52,592 nt of DNA from positions 1 to 52,592 of IMG/VR virus record IMGVR_UViG_3300010389_000023. One strand, written 5' to 3'. The notes beneath the pieces were generated by a model, which was not told where the DNA came from, made no database searches, and saw nothing but the letters and a program-made list of their open reading frames with translations. A program made the position numbers and the translations under genes. This stretch comes from a virus. This document shows positions 17,571 through 24,975 of the stretch, piece by piece. Position 1 is the first letter of the stretch. Every line of letters starts with the position of its first letter.

Positions 17571-20500
17571 TTATCCTCCTAGTGCAATAATATATGGCGT
17601 TACTTGAGCTAACAAACTTTGCGAATAAGATTGTCCAGAAACTGTACCAGTTGCCTGATCAATGGAAACCCCATCACCAATATTAAAATTACCAGATTCG
17701 TTTGTACTAGTATATATTACTAGTCCACCATCCTTACTTACGGCTTCATTTCCTGGTATTGGAATTCCTCCAGTTTGAGGTAAAGCAGTATTGATAGAAG
17801 TGCCAGAACCAATATATTGGAACGATTGACCACTTGCAAGTAATCTACTTTGCTTGAAAAAATATCCAACACTACCAGTAGTTAATGCAATAGGAACTTC
17901 ATTTGAAAATGTTACATCATATTCATCAGTTGCCACTTCAAATGCAGATTCGACTATAAAATATGATGGTTTCAATACAGCAGTTGCAGTAGCAGTAGTT
18001 CCAGAAGATGGAGCACTAATCGTTATTGTTGGTGGAGTGACACCATAACCTCTACCCGACGAAGTAACTTCTATTGAAGTTATTATTCCAGTGCTTGATA
18101 TATTAGCAACGGCTTGTGCAGTAATTCCCCAACTCTCTGGAGAATTTGTAATAGTAATATTTGGTGGATTGTTTGAATCATATCCACTCCCGCTATTAGT
18201 AACTACAAATTTATCTACTTCATAATATAAACTATCAAAATACACAACTTGCCCTGCATAAGGTCTCAAAATATTTATTTCTGCTGTTCCACCTGAAACA
18301 TAAGTGTGAGCAATGGTAGATGTTCCTACATTGACCGTAAACTGAGTTGCAGAAGGAGTGCTTAATACCCTGAAGACATATCCGTAGTTACCAGATGGAA
18401 ATACACCTGTTCCACTAGGAGAAGTGCAGCTAAATGTTAAATTCTGAAGTTTGACATCCATCCCAACCTGGAATCCATGTGCGTTAGAAGTTGTTACAGT
18501 TAAAACTCCAGTTGTGTTTACATAAGTAGCAGCACTAACAGTTTTTTGAGGTGTTGATATATCAACTCTTACTGTATCTGCACCAGCAGTTGTTGTCGCA
18601 GACACAGAACCCGTATATTTTAAACTACTTACGCCATCTGCAAGCAGTCCAAAATTACCAAAAGAAGAGTTAGAATTTGTTAGATCACATCCACCACCAG
18701 ATAAGCATTCTACTGATTTATGATTACATATAGTATATAATGAAACTAACTGGGCATATCCTTCATTTGAAATTTTTGCTCCAGTTCCATTTGAATTAAA
18801 TTGTGTATAAGAATCAACAACCATAGACTTAATATCACCAATAGCATTGGCGCCATTTATATCAAGACCAATACTATCAGTAATAAAATTGGTACAATTC
18901 TGAATATATGGAGATTGATTAATAAATGGAGGATCTGAAGGATCAAATGCTACTGTTGCTCCTGTACTTGAAGACGAAGAGTTGAAAGACAAATCAGAAA
19001 TATAACAACCGTTATTTACATAAAATATATCTGTATTTAAATTTTGAGGAATTACAGTAACTTCTCTCAGGGATGTTCCAACAATAGAAGTTTGTGCTGG
19101 CATTACCAAAGGATTGTTTTCTGTATATTCTCCTGGTTGAACTTTGATAACAGTTCCTGCAGTAGCTGCTGCAAGTGCTGACTTAATTGTTAGTTTTGGA
19201 TCTCTCAAAGAATTGCCATCATTACTATCACTTCCATCTTTACTAACATATAAAATATTAGTTTCAGTGATTGATGGTACTGCTGACCATTCTATAGTCC
19301 TTACGCCACTTACATCTTTACTTATAAGAACTTGATTATTAGTTCCACCACCACCAGTATTATCTAATAATGCACCATCAAACCGAATACTACCAGAGGT
19401 ATCAATTGTATGATCTGCTGAAATAGTTCTGTTTATTGATGTATGCACATATTGAGCATGATCGTCATCCGCAAGACCAGATAGAACTCCGTGATCAGTA
19501 ATGACCACTTCTCTGCCGCCTATAAGAGCAGTAAAATTAGATGTTCTTAAATCTTCATATTCAACTAATCTTGTTTTTCTCGCATTGGTATAACTATCAC
19601 TTGTTTGGTAAATAAGTTTATATAATACTCTTAAATCTCTAATTGGTGTTTGATCTGGTTCTATAAAGTTACCAAAATCATATGCTTGGAAAGATGCTGC
19701 CTTTGCTTCAGCAAAAGTTGCATATTCATCTTGACCCAGTAATGAAATAATAGGATTATTAGGATCTGATGTCGCAACAATATACATCACACCATAATAA
19801 TTATTAGTTATTTCTGTTGTTGACCAAGTTCCAGTTACTGATGAGTTATATACCATCCTCCCATTAGTAACATTTTTAATTGGAAATGTAGTTGCAGTAT
19901 CAATTACCCAAGGACCATCTGTTGTTGGTGTCGTTCCTGTGTCTTGTCCAGATCTATACATAACGGGAATAGATCCTGGATTATTAATATCTCCAAGAGA
20001 TTGCTCAAACGGATTTGCTGGAGTTGCATCCGCAACAATAGTAATTTCTAGGTCTTCATTGAAAAAAGTTCCACCTGCCATTCCAATTTGAGCATGTTGA
20101 TCTAGAGATCCATTCTGATCTTCAAAATCATAAAGGATATTAAATCCTTTATATACAACAGCTCCTCTAGTTTTATGAAGATACTCGTGAGTTGCCCAAT
20201 CTAAAACAATTCCATGTCTCGTATCATATACAAATGGTGCAACACTAGTCAATGCATTCCAAAATAATATCGCTACTGGAGTTTCACTCTCCCATACAAC
20301 ATCGGTTGCTGATGATTTATTTTGAAGAACTCCGTCTTGATCAAAATAGATATAATATAATCCAGTGGTGTTTGGAATTGTAGTGGTTTGTGCAGAGGTG
20401 AAAGCAAACCGAATACTTTTGCACCAGACATCAAATCTAGTTGCTACTGGGGCAATACTGAATACCCTAGTAGCATTGCTAAATGAAATAGTACTTTGAG

Positions 20501-20702
20501 TGCGATCTTGATGACCGTTAGGTTCTCCTGTTTCGTGAAATGCTGTGGTATCTACAACGCGCTCTGTACCATTCTGATCTCTTTTGAGAAAGAGTTTTCC
20601 ATCATGTGTATTGATGGCAACTTCTCCCAAATCTATCTGGTTTGTAGTTGGGATATTGCCAGAAGTTGCTGAACGCCTAAGGCGAATTCTTGGTGCTGCC
20701 AT
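17571..20702 (-). CDS. Tail fibre / tail spike-like protein with pectate-lyase-like beta-helix
   Basis: 1043 residues. The N-terminal module MAAPRIRLRRSAT...GEVAINTHDGKLFLKRDQNG is a fibre-anchoring segment. A similar opening occurs in the 762-residue protein at 20992-23280. Residues about 80-460 are a mostly beta region of uncertain fold. Near 484-525 stands YVSKDGSDSNDGNSLRDP followed by TIKSALAAATAGTVIKVQPG and EYTENNPL, the usual entry into a right-handed parallel beta-helix (pectin-lyase-like, DUF1565 type). The helix runs to about residue 690. It is followed by two GxGY-type beta motifs near 837 and 880 (SGSGYDSNNPP, SGRGYGVTPP). Acidic catalytic residues of a true lyase cannot be identified by eye, so receptor binding or glycan cleavage are both possible. 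Confidence 0.88.
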   Translation of the reverse strand: MAAPRIRLRRSATSGNIPTTNQIDLGEVAINTHDGKLFLKRDQNGTERVVDTTAFHETGEPNGHQDRTQSTISFSNATRVFSIAPVATRFDVWCKSIRFAFTSAQTTTIPNTTGLYYIYFDQDGVLQNKSSATDVVWESETPVAILFWNALTSVAPFVYDTRHGIVLDWATHEYLHKTRGAVVYKGFNILYDFEDQNGSLDQHAQIGMAGGTFFNEDLEITIVADATPANPFEQSLGDINNPGSIPVMYRSGQDTGTTPTTDGPWVIDTATTFPIKNVTNGRMVYNSSVTGTWSTTEITNNYYGVMYIVATSDPNNPIISLLGQDEYATFAEAKAASFQAYDFGNFIEPDQTPIRDLRVLYKLIYQTSDSYTNARKTRLVEYEDLRTSNFTALIGGREVVITDHGVLSGLADDDHAQYVHTSINRTISADHTIDTSGSIRFDGALLDNTGGGGTNNQVLISKDVSGVRTIEWSAVPSITETNILYVSKDGSDSNDGNSLRDPKLTIKSALAAATAGTVIKVQPGEYTENNPLVMPAQTSIVGTSLREVTVIPQNLNTDIFYVNNGCYISDLSFNSSSSSTGATVAFDPSDPPFINQSPYIQNCTNFITDSIGLDINGANAIGDIKSMVVDSYTQFNSNGTGAKISNEGYAQLVSLYTICNHKSVECLSGGGCDLTNSNSSFGNFGLLADGVSSLKYTGSVSATTTAGADTVRVDISTPQKTVSAATYVNTTGVLTVTTSNAHGFQVGMDVKLQNLTFSCTSPSGTGVFPSGNYGYVFRVLSTPSATQFTVNVGTSTIAHTYVSGGTAEINILRPYAGQVVYFDSLYYEVDKFVVTNSGSGYDSNNPPNITITNSPESWGITAQAVANISSTGIITSIEVTSSGRGYGVTPPTITISAPSSGTTATATAVLKPSYFIVESAFEVATDEYDVTFSNEVPIALTTGSVGYFFKQSRLLASGQSFQYIGSGTSINTALPQTGGIPIPGNEAVSKDGGLVIYTSTNESGNFNIGDGVSIDQATGTVSGQSYSQSLLAQVTPYIIALGG

Positions 20703-20720
20703 TAGTATTACCTATGTAGG

Positions 20721-20963
20721 TTAGAATTCATTACCATCCACATCTGTATCTACAGATTTTTTGCGTGGAGATGGTTTTGATTGAGATTGCTTCGAAGAAA
20801 TCGATTGACTCTCAAGTTCCGAAACTTTATATAAAGCCTCTGTCAAAAGTTTATCATATATTCGTAACTTTGATTTCATAGCAAGTAGTTGACTTTGTAA
20901 TGACTGACATTCCTCAGTCATTACTTCCACCAAAGTTGCATAATCTACTTGAATATTATTCAT
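20721..20963 (-). CDS. Small coiled-coil protein
   Basis: 80 residues. Residues about 8-52 form a continuous amphipathic helix (EVMTEECQSLQSQLLAMKSK, IYDKLLTEALYKVSELE) that should make a coiled coil. The C-terminal 28 residues are a Ser/Lys-rich linker (SISSKQSQSKPSPRKKS) ending in an acidic tip. It sits between two fibre-type genes and has its own GATAAATA late promoter just upstream. A structural linker or fibre-assembly role is plausible, but I recognise no family. Confidence 0.75.
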   Translation of the reverse strand: MNNIQVDYATLVEVMTEECQSLQSQLLAMKSKLRIYDKLLTEALYKVSELESQSISSKQSQSKPSPRKKSVDTDVDGNEF

Positions 20964-20985
20964 AATATAAGACTAATTTAAAAAT

Positions 20986-20993
20986 TATTTATC
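20986..20993 (-). promoter_or_regulatory. Late promoter (GATAAATA) before the 80-residue coiled-coil gene
   Basis: The minus strand reads GATAAATA about 23 bases upstream of the ATG at 20963, partly overlapping the stop of the preceding gene. The spacing matches the other late promoters in this window. It would drive the whole fibre unit down to the adhesin, since no comparable element is seen before the next fibre genes. Confidence 0.5.
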
Positions 20994-23280
20994 AGAAAAC
21001 TCCACCGTCAATTACGACATTGTGAATATATCTCTCTGCAACAGCATCCGAAACACCAAATTCGGTATTAGCATCACCTGCGGTAAAGTAACGAATTACA
21101 CTTTCATTAGTTCCTGCGGCGTCTGTGATGTTTAGTTGTTTTGCTAGGAATGTGACAGGTGTAATTGTTCCAGCAGTAGTAGATGCACTGGTTTCAGTAG
21201 TTAAACCAGTAACAAACACATCATTATCTTCATCGAAACCAATAAAAACATTATCGCCTGTAGTTCCACGCTCGATAATTAGACCAGAATCTTCCGTAGC
21301 ACCAGCAGATGTGGCACCAGTTGCTAAACCTAGTAATCTATCTGATACATTAGTGTTCGTCGTATTGATGTTGGTAATTGTTTGTGTTCCTTGAACAGTT
21401 AGATTACCAAAAATTGTAACAGTAGTTTGATCTGGTTCTGATGCAGAACCAATATTAACAGCAGTTGTGCTATCAGCAGCACCACTAGTAGCAATATTAA
21501 CTGTTTTGGTAGTACCAGTAGCGGTTGCACCAGTTGCAATGTTTACCGTAGTTGCACCCGTACCATCATTACCAAGATTTAGTGTTGCCGAAGCACCACC
21601 AATATTTACAGTACCAGTTGAAGTATCATACAATGCAGCAGTATTGCCAGTGTTATCTGGATCAGCAACGATGTTTCCACCTTCTACTGCAAGATCTCCA
21701 CCAATTGTGGTATTCTTTGATACTGCAAGACCACCAGCAAGTTGGATTGCACCAGTAGCTAAATTACCAAGAGTGTTATCTGCTGTATTACCATTAGTGA
21801 TTGTTCCATCTACAATTAGATTTGTAGTAACATCAAGAGAACCACCAATACTTACATTCTTTGCAACACCAAGACCACCATCCATCTGGACAGCACCAGA
21901 TGTTACAGTGCCAAGAGTGTTATCATCTGTTCCTAAGAATTCAGTTGTTCCCGCAAAAGCAGATCCAATAGTGACATTTGTTGTGCTTCCTGTAACACCA
22001 TTAGTACCAATATTAATTGTATTGGTACTAGCACTAGCGGTTGCACCATCAGCAATATTGGTTGTTGAACTTGCAGCACCATCATATGCAATATTTGATG
22101 TGGTTGCAGCACCAAATAAGTTTGCAGTACCCGTTGAAGTATCAAATAGTGCAACAGCATTGCCTAAGTTATTTGGATCAGCAACGATGTCTCCACCTTC
22201 AACTGCAAGATCTGCACCAATCGTTACATTACCAGCAACAGAAGCACCACCATCAACAACAAGAGCACCATTTAAAGTGCCAAGAGTATTTGCAGTAGTA
22301 CCGTTAATATTGGTTACGCTTGTATTAGCAGTAGAACCAATTTCAATTGTAGTTGCAGCACCAGCAAAGTTCAGTGTAGTAGCAACAGTATTATAAAGAT
22401 TTTGTGTAGTAGCAGAACCAACAACGATTGGTGAGTTGATTGTTGTCGTGCCATCGTCAGAACCAATATTGATATTGGTAGTGCTACCTGCGGCAGAACC
22501 AGTACCAACATTTACTTCTTTAGTATTACCTGAAGCAGTGGGTTCTGTTGCAAAATTAGTTGTAACCGAAGCAGTATCAGTAGAACCAGTACCAGAAAAA
22601 TATCCAGTAGATGCTACATATTCACCAACAATTTTAAGGCTGGAAATAGTTCCACCAGAATTGCCATCTTTATCTGGTAAGAAAGTTAATTGCCCTTCAG
22701 TGTAAAAATTTTCCGATGCTCCTGGCGAAGCGTTGTTATTTAAAACAAAAGTCGGATAATATACATCAGCAGTAGCATCAGTATCTTCTGGTGCTTGTTG
22801 AACAACTAATGTTGAAGATGCAACTTGCTCTGCAAAACTTAACTGGGACGTTGCTTGATCATATTCAAGAATATAGCTTCCTGCAGCTGCTGGAGCACCA
22901 ACAGGAAGAAACATAGTATAACTATTTGTAGCAGCACCTTGAACTGGGGCTTGAATAGTAATTGTTTCTGCTGTACCAGTTGGTCCGCCTTCTTCAAATA
23001 CTATTTTTGCTCCAGCACTAACCCCAGCATTATCTGCTGGAATTTGATCAACTAAGAAACTATCAACTCTTGCAGTGTAAGAAGATCCACCAATATGAAC
23101 GAACGCGCTTCCGCCATCCGCAATGTAAAAATCTCCAGTTCCAGTTCCTTCTGTTGTAGGAACACTGCCGTCTGTATCAGCAAAAAATGGTTCACCAACA
23201 AGAGCAGGTGACGTTGCAAATAATGCTACGTCTTCTGGGTTGCTTGTTCCTCTACGTAATCTTAAACGTGGTGCTGCCAT
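20992..23280 (-). CDS. Beta-repeat structural protein with fibre-type N-terminus
   Basis: 762 residues. It opens with MAAPRLRLRRGTSNPEDVAL, similar to the start of the 1043-residue fibre. A short beta domain follows to about residue 160. Then comes a long run of beta repeats with phrases such as TTNINIGSDDGTTTI, GGDLAVEGGNIVADP, NTLGNLATGAIQLAGGLAVS and TKTVNIATSGAADST. These are typical of a triple-stranded beta-helix or beta-solenoid shaft. The last 100 residues form a more ordered end domain (LIIERGTTGDNVFIGFDEDN, VIRYFTAGDANTEFGVSDA) ending in HNVVIDGGVF. A clean TATAAATA late promoter lies upstream. A fibre or collar-whisker-like role is likely; the exact position on the virion cannot be told. 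Confidence 0.88.
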   Translation of the reverse strand: MAAPRLRLRRGTSNPEDVALFATSPALVGEPFFADTDGSVPTTEGTGTGDFYIADGGSAFVHIGGSSYTARVDSFLVDQIPADNAGVSAGAKIVFEEGGPTGTAETITIQAPVQGAATNSYTMFLPVGAPAAAGSYILEYDQATSQLSFAEQVASSTLVVQQAPEDTDATADVYYPTFVLNNNASPGASENFYTEGQLTFLPDKDGNSGGTISSLKIVGEYVASTGYFSGTGSTDTASVTTNFATEPTASGNTKEVNVGTGSAAGSTTNINIGSDDGTTTINSPIVVGSATTQNLYNTVATTLNFAGAATTIEIGSTANTSVTNINGTTANTLGTLNGALVVDGGASVAGNVTIGADLAVEGGDIVADPNNLGNAVALFDTSTGTANLFGAATTSNIAYDGAASSTTNIADGATASASTNTINIGTNGVTGSTTNVTIGSAFAGTTEFLGTDDNTLGTVTSGAVQMDGGLGVAKNVSIGGSLDVTTNLIVDGTITNGNTADNTLGNLATGAIQLAGGLAVSKNTTIGGDLAVEGGNIVADPDNTGNTAALYDTSTGTVNIGGASATLNLGNDGTGATTVNIATGATATGTTKTVNIATSGAADSTTAVNIGSASEPDQTTVTIFGNLTVQGTQTITNINTTNTNVSDRLLGLATGATSAGATEDSGLIIERGTTGDNVFIGFDEDNDVFVTGLTTETSASTTAGTITPVTFLAKQLNITDAAGTNESVIRYFTAGDANTEFGVSDAVAERYIHNVVIDGGVF

Positions 23281-23305
23281 GTTATTTCTACCTTAGTTAT
23301 ATTGA

Positions 23306-23313
23306 TATTTATA
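23306..23313 (-). promoter_or_regulatory. Late promoter (TATAAATA) before the 762-residue beta-repeat gene
   Basis: An exact match to the T4 late consensus TATAAATA on the minus strand, about 26 bases before the ATG at 23280, lying between two genes. Confidence 0.65.
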
Positions 23314-23315
23314 TT

Positions 23316-23621
23316 CTAAAATGTTCCATAATCAATGTAATTATCAGCAGGATCTACTGGTTGTCCTAAAGAACTATCTGCTCTATCAACAACAACAAAT
23401 GGAGGAACATATTCATGCTTACCTTTTGAGGCATTCCATATTAATACATACCCTTCTTGTCTGTTGGAAGGATCAACATCTTGAAGGTCGGAAACTTTTC
23501 CTGATATATCAGCCTTAAGCAAATTTACATCTACTAATTTTCTCGTAGCTGCTCTTGGTAATCCAACTTGAATATTGGATGAATTTTCTAAAGTTATTTG
23601 ATATTTATATGATGAGCTCAT
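23316..23621 (-). CDS. Hypothetical virion-associated protein
   Basis: 101 residues. Beta-type opening (YKYQITLENSSNIQVGLPRA), a central segment VDVNLLKADISGKVSDLQDV, then YVLIWNASKGKHEYVPPFVV and an acidic tail (PADNYIDYGTF). The 'VSDLQDVDPSNRQEGYVLIWNASKGKHEYVPP' part is a pattern seen repeatedly in marine phage fibre proteins, where it precedes a shaft. Here it stands alone as a small protein. Its ATG overlaps the stop of the upstream 118-residue gene (ATGA), so the two are probably translated together. Confidence 0.8.
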   Translation of the reverse strand: MSSSYKYQITLENSSNIQVGLPRAATRKLVDVNLLKADISGKVSDLQDVDPSNRQEGYVLIWNASKGKHEYVPPFVVVDRADSSLGQPVDPADNYIDYGTF

Positions 23622-23974
23622 AGAACTGATCCTTTAACTGTTATTATTCCTTCTACAACTTTTTCAATTTGAGTTAATGCAGGATTTAATACTCTTATAT
23701 TATATACATATCTACCCTCGGGAATATCTTGTGTTTTTGTAACCAGAGATCCACCAGAGGCAGGAATACTGAGTTTTATTAATCCTTCATCTGGAATTAT
23801 CACTTGTGGATTTAAATCATACTGTGTATCTTTATTTGTGTAGTTCTTTGCCATTTTGGCTTCTACATTAAATTGATTCAAGTTAATAAAATTTCCCGAA
23901 GCATCTCTTAAATTAAAAATTACTTCAAAACTATCTCCTTTCTCCATTACTAAGTTTAATGGTATTGCTGCCAT
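23618..23974 (-). CDS. Baseplate upper-protein-like (BppU N-domain-like) small protein
   Basis: 118 residues with a single beta-sandwich pattern: IPLNLVMEKGDSFEVIFNLRD, GNFINLNQFNVEAKMAKNY, a GLIKLSIPASGG strand and IPEGRYVYNIRVLNP, then EKVVEGIITVKGSVL. The 'ekGdsf.v.f.lrD..G..inL..y.v.akm ... eG.y.YdI.v' pattern is that of the N-terminal domain of baseplate upper proteins (BppU) and related phage adaptor proteins. It probably attaches a fibre or neighbour protein to the baseplate. It is preceded by a strong TATAAATA late promoter and a GGGGAGGA ribosome-binding region. The family call rests on pattern memory only. Confidence 0.82.
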   Translation of the reverse strand: MAAIPLNLVMEKGDSFEVIFNLRDASGNFINLNQFNVEAKMAKNYTNKDTQYDLNPQVIIPDEGLIKLSIPASGGSLVTKTQDIPEGRYVYNIRVLNPALTQIEKVVEGIITVKGSVL

Positions 23975-23997
23975 GTCTTATATCCTCCCCTACATTA

Positions 23998-24005
23998 TAT
24001 TTATA
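23998..24005 (-). promoter_or_regulatory. Late promoter (TATAAATA) before the BppU-like gene
   Basis: An exact TATAAATA on the minus strand about 24 bases before the ATG at 23974 and immediately after the terminator hairpin at 24012-24036. The layout, terminator then new late promoter, marks a transcription-unit boundary. Confidence 0.65.
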
Positions 24006-24011
24006 AAAGAG

Positions 24012-24036
24012 CATAAAAAATGCCCCTTTCGGGGCA
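24012..24036 (-). terminator. Rho-independent terminator after the 77-residue coiled-coil gene
   Basis: On the minus strand a perfect 6-bp stem TGCCCC/GGGGCA with a GAAA tetraloop is followed by TTTTTTATGC. It lies directly after the stop at 24042. Confidence 0.8.
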
Positions 24037-24041
24037 TCTGA

Positions 24042-24275
24042 TCATTCTTCTACTGGACTATTCTCTTTAATTTCTTCTGGAGATGGTTCTCCTGTTGCTG
24101 GTTTATCCTCTAGAAGATTTAAAGTTTCAATACCACCAACTAATTTGGTTCTATATTCTCTTGCTTTTAGTAAATTAATTTCCAACTCTTCAATTTGCTT
24201 TTCTGCTTGTGAAAGTTGATCTTCGAAATTTTTTCTAAGTGCTTCAATTTCCATTTTTGTTATATAGAATGACAA
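24042..24275 (-). CDS. Small coiled-coil protein
   Basis: 77 residues. Residues 5-50 are a highly charged heptad-repeat helix (MEIEALRKNFEDQLSQAEKQ, IEELEINLLKAREYRTKLVG), followed by a Pro/Glu-rich flexible tail (KPATGEPSPEEIKENSPVEE). It resembles tail-needle or head-fibre coiled coils only in general shape, and no family is recognised. It has its own TATAAATA late promoter upstream and a terminator downstream, so it can be expressed as a single-gene unit, which suggests it is needed in a different amount from its neighbours. Confidence 0.75.
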   Translation of the reverse strand: MSFYITKMEIEALRKNFEDQLSQAEKQIEELEINLLKAREYRTKLVGGIETLNLLEDKPATGEPSPEEIKENSPVEE

Positions 24276-24283
24276 TGCATTAT

Positions 24284-24291
24284 TATTTATA
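24284..24291 (-). promoter_or_regulatory. Late promoter (TATAAATA) before the 77-residue coiled-coil gene
   Basis: An exact TATAAATA on the minus strand, about 9 bases before the ATG at 24275. This is closer than the others. Because T4-type initiation lies about 10 bases downstream of the element, the transcript may be nearly leaderless unless the true start is the internal methionine MEIEALRK, seven codons in. An ATG seven codons later would restore a normal spacing. Confidence 0.5.
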
Positions 24292-24293
24292 CT

Positions 24294-24785
24294 TTAAAAT
24301 ACAGTGAATATTCTGGTAATTTTTGTCGTAGTATCCGAAACAAGTCCCGTAAAAGTTACTCTCACATCTACGTTATTTCCATTTGCAATAAAGTTAATAG
24401 CAGATACAGGATTTACTCCTATAGACACAGAATTTAATAATTGCGAGTTTACTGTTGTCGCAGGAACAGTTCCTGTTCCATCATGAACTACTAAGTATTC
24501 TGCAAAATACACATCGTTTCCTGGTCTAATGACAGTATCATCAACAACTTCAATAATAAGTTTTAAAGATCTGTATGTGAGACTATCAAAACTAGATACT
24601 ACAACTGGAGCACCGTTATTATCTACAAAAACTTCTGCATCTATAAAAGTTCCAGTACCAAGATTAATACCAGATATTTCATTAGTACCAGTCAGAACAT
24701 TGTAGACATCCTCACCAATTTCATTAATTTTCTGCCTCTGAATTTCAAATGTATCTGTTTTAGCTACGATTTTCTGTGTTGCCAT
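24294..24785 (-). CDS. Conserved virion structural protein (beta-rich)
   Basis: 163 residues. The N-terminal 30 residues (ATQKIVAKTDTFEIQRQKIN, EIGEDVYNVL) look like a helical attachment arm. The rest alternates beta strands: GTFIDAEVFVDNNGAPVVVS, LTYRSLKLIIEVVDDTVIRP, AEYLVVHDG, INFIANGNNVDVRVTFTG, ending in KITRIFTVF. I recall this N-terminus as a recurring one in cyanomyovirus structural clusters, but no function is known to me. It overlaps the end of the upstream 71-residue gene by 26 bases, and a Shine-Dalgarno-like AAGGAA lies about 10 bases upstream. A baseplate-periphery or fibre-attachment role is inferred from position. Confidence 0.82.
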   Translation of the reverse strand: MATQKIVAKTDTFEIQRQKINEIGEDVYNVLTGTNEISGINLGTGTFIDAEVFVDNNGAPVVVSSFDSLTYRSLKLIIEVVDDTVIRPGNDVYFAEYLVVHDGTGTVPATTVNSQLLNSVSIGVNPVSAINFIANGNNVDVRVTFTGLVSDTTTKITRIFTVF

Positions 24786-24975
24786 TTCTTATTAGTTCCT
24801 TCAAGAGGTTTTTTATTTCGGACATTTCCGCCTTCAAATTATTTATGTCTTCCATGGCATTGTTAAATGTTTCAGCAAATTTTCTCTTTGATGGTGTTTG
24901 TGTATTGACAATAGCACCTGTTGAGGGGTCTCTATACAACCCCTCATAACCTTTTACTTTTATGTAATTATTCAT
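24760..24975 (-). CDS. Small protein with C-terminal coiled coil
   Basis: 71 residues. Residues 1-30 read YIKVKGYEGLYRDPSTGAIV then NTQTPSKRKFAE, a pattern in which a short beta hairpin carries a Gly-Leu-Tyr-Arg-Asp turn. Residues 32-65 are a helix with heptads (MEDINNLKAEMSEIKNLLKEL). The 'GYEGLYRDPSTGAIVN' motif occurs in several T4-like phages next to the fibre/baseplate genes. The start overlaps the stop of the 2692-codon structural gene (TAATG). Function unknown; an adaptor with an oligomerising tail is the simplest reading. Confidence 0.78.
   Translation of the reverse strand: MNNYIKVKGYEGLYRDPSTGAIVNTQTPSKRKFAETFNNAMEDINNLKAEMSEIKNLLKELIRNGNTENRS

Noticed and set aside
21467-22396. 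A 309-residue Val/Pro/Ala-rich plus-strand ORF
   Set aside because: It is a shadow of the beta-repeat protein's biased codons, with no motifs or start signals.
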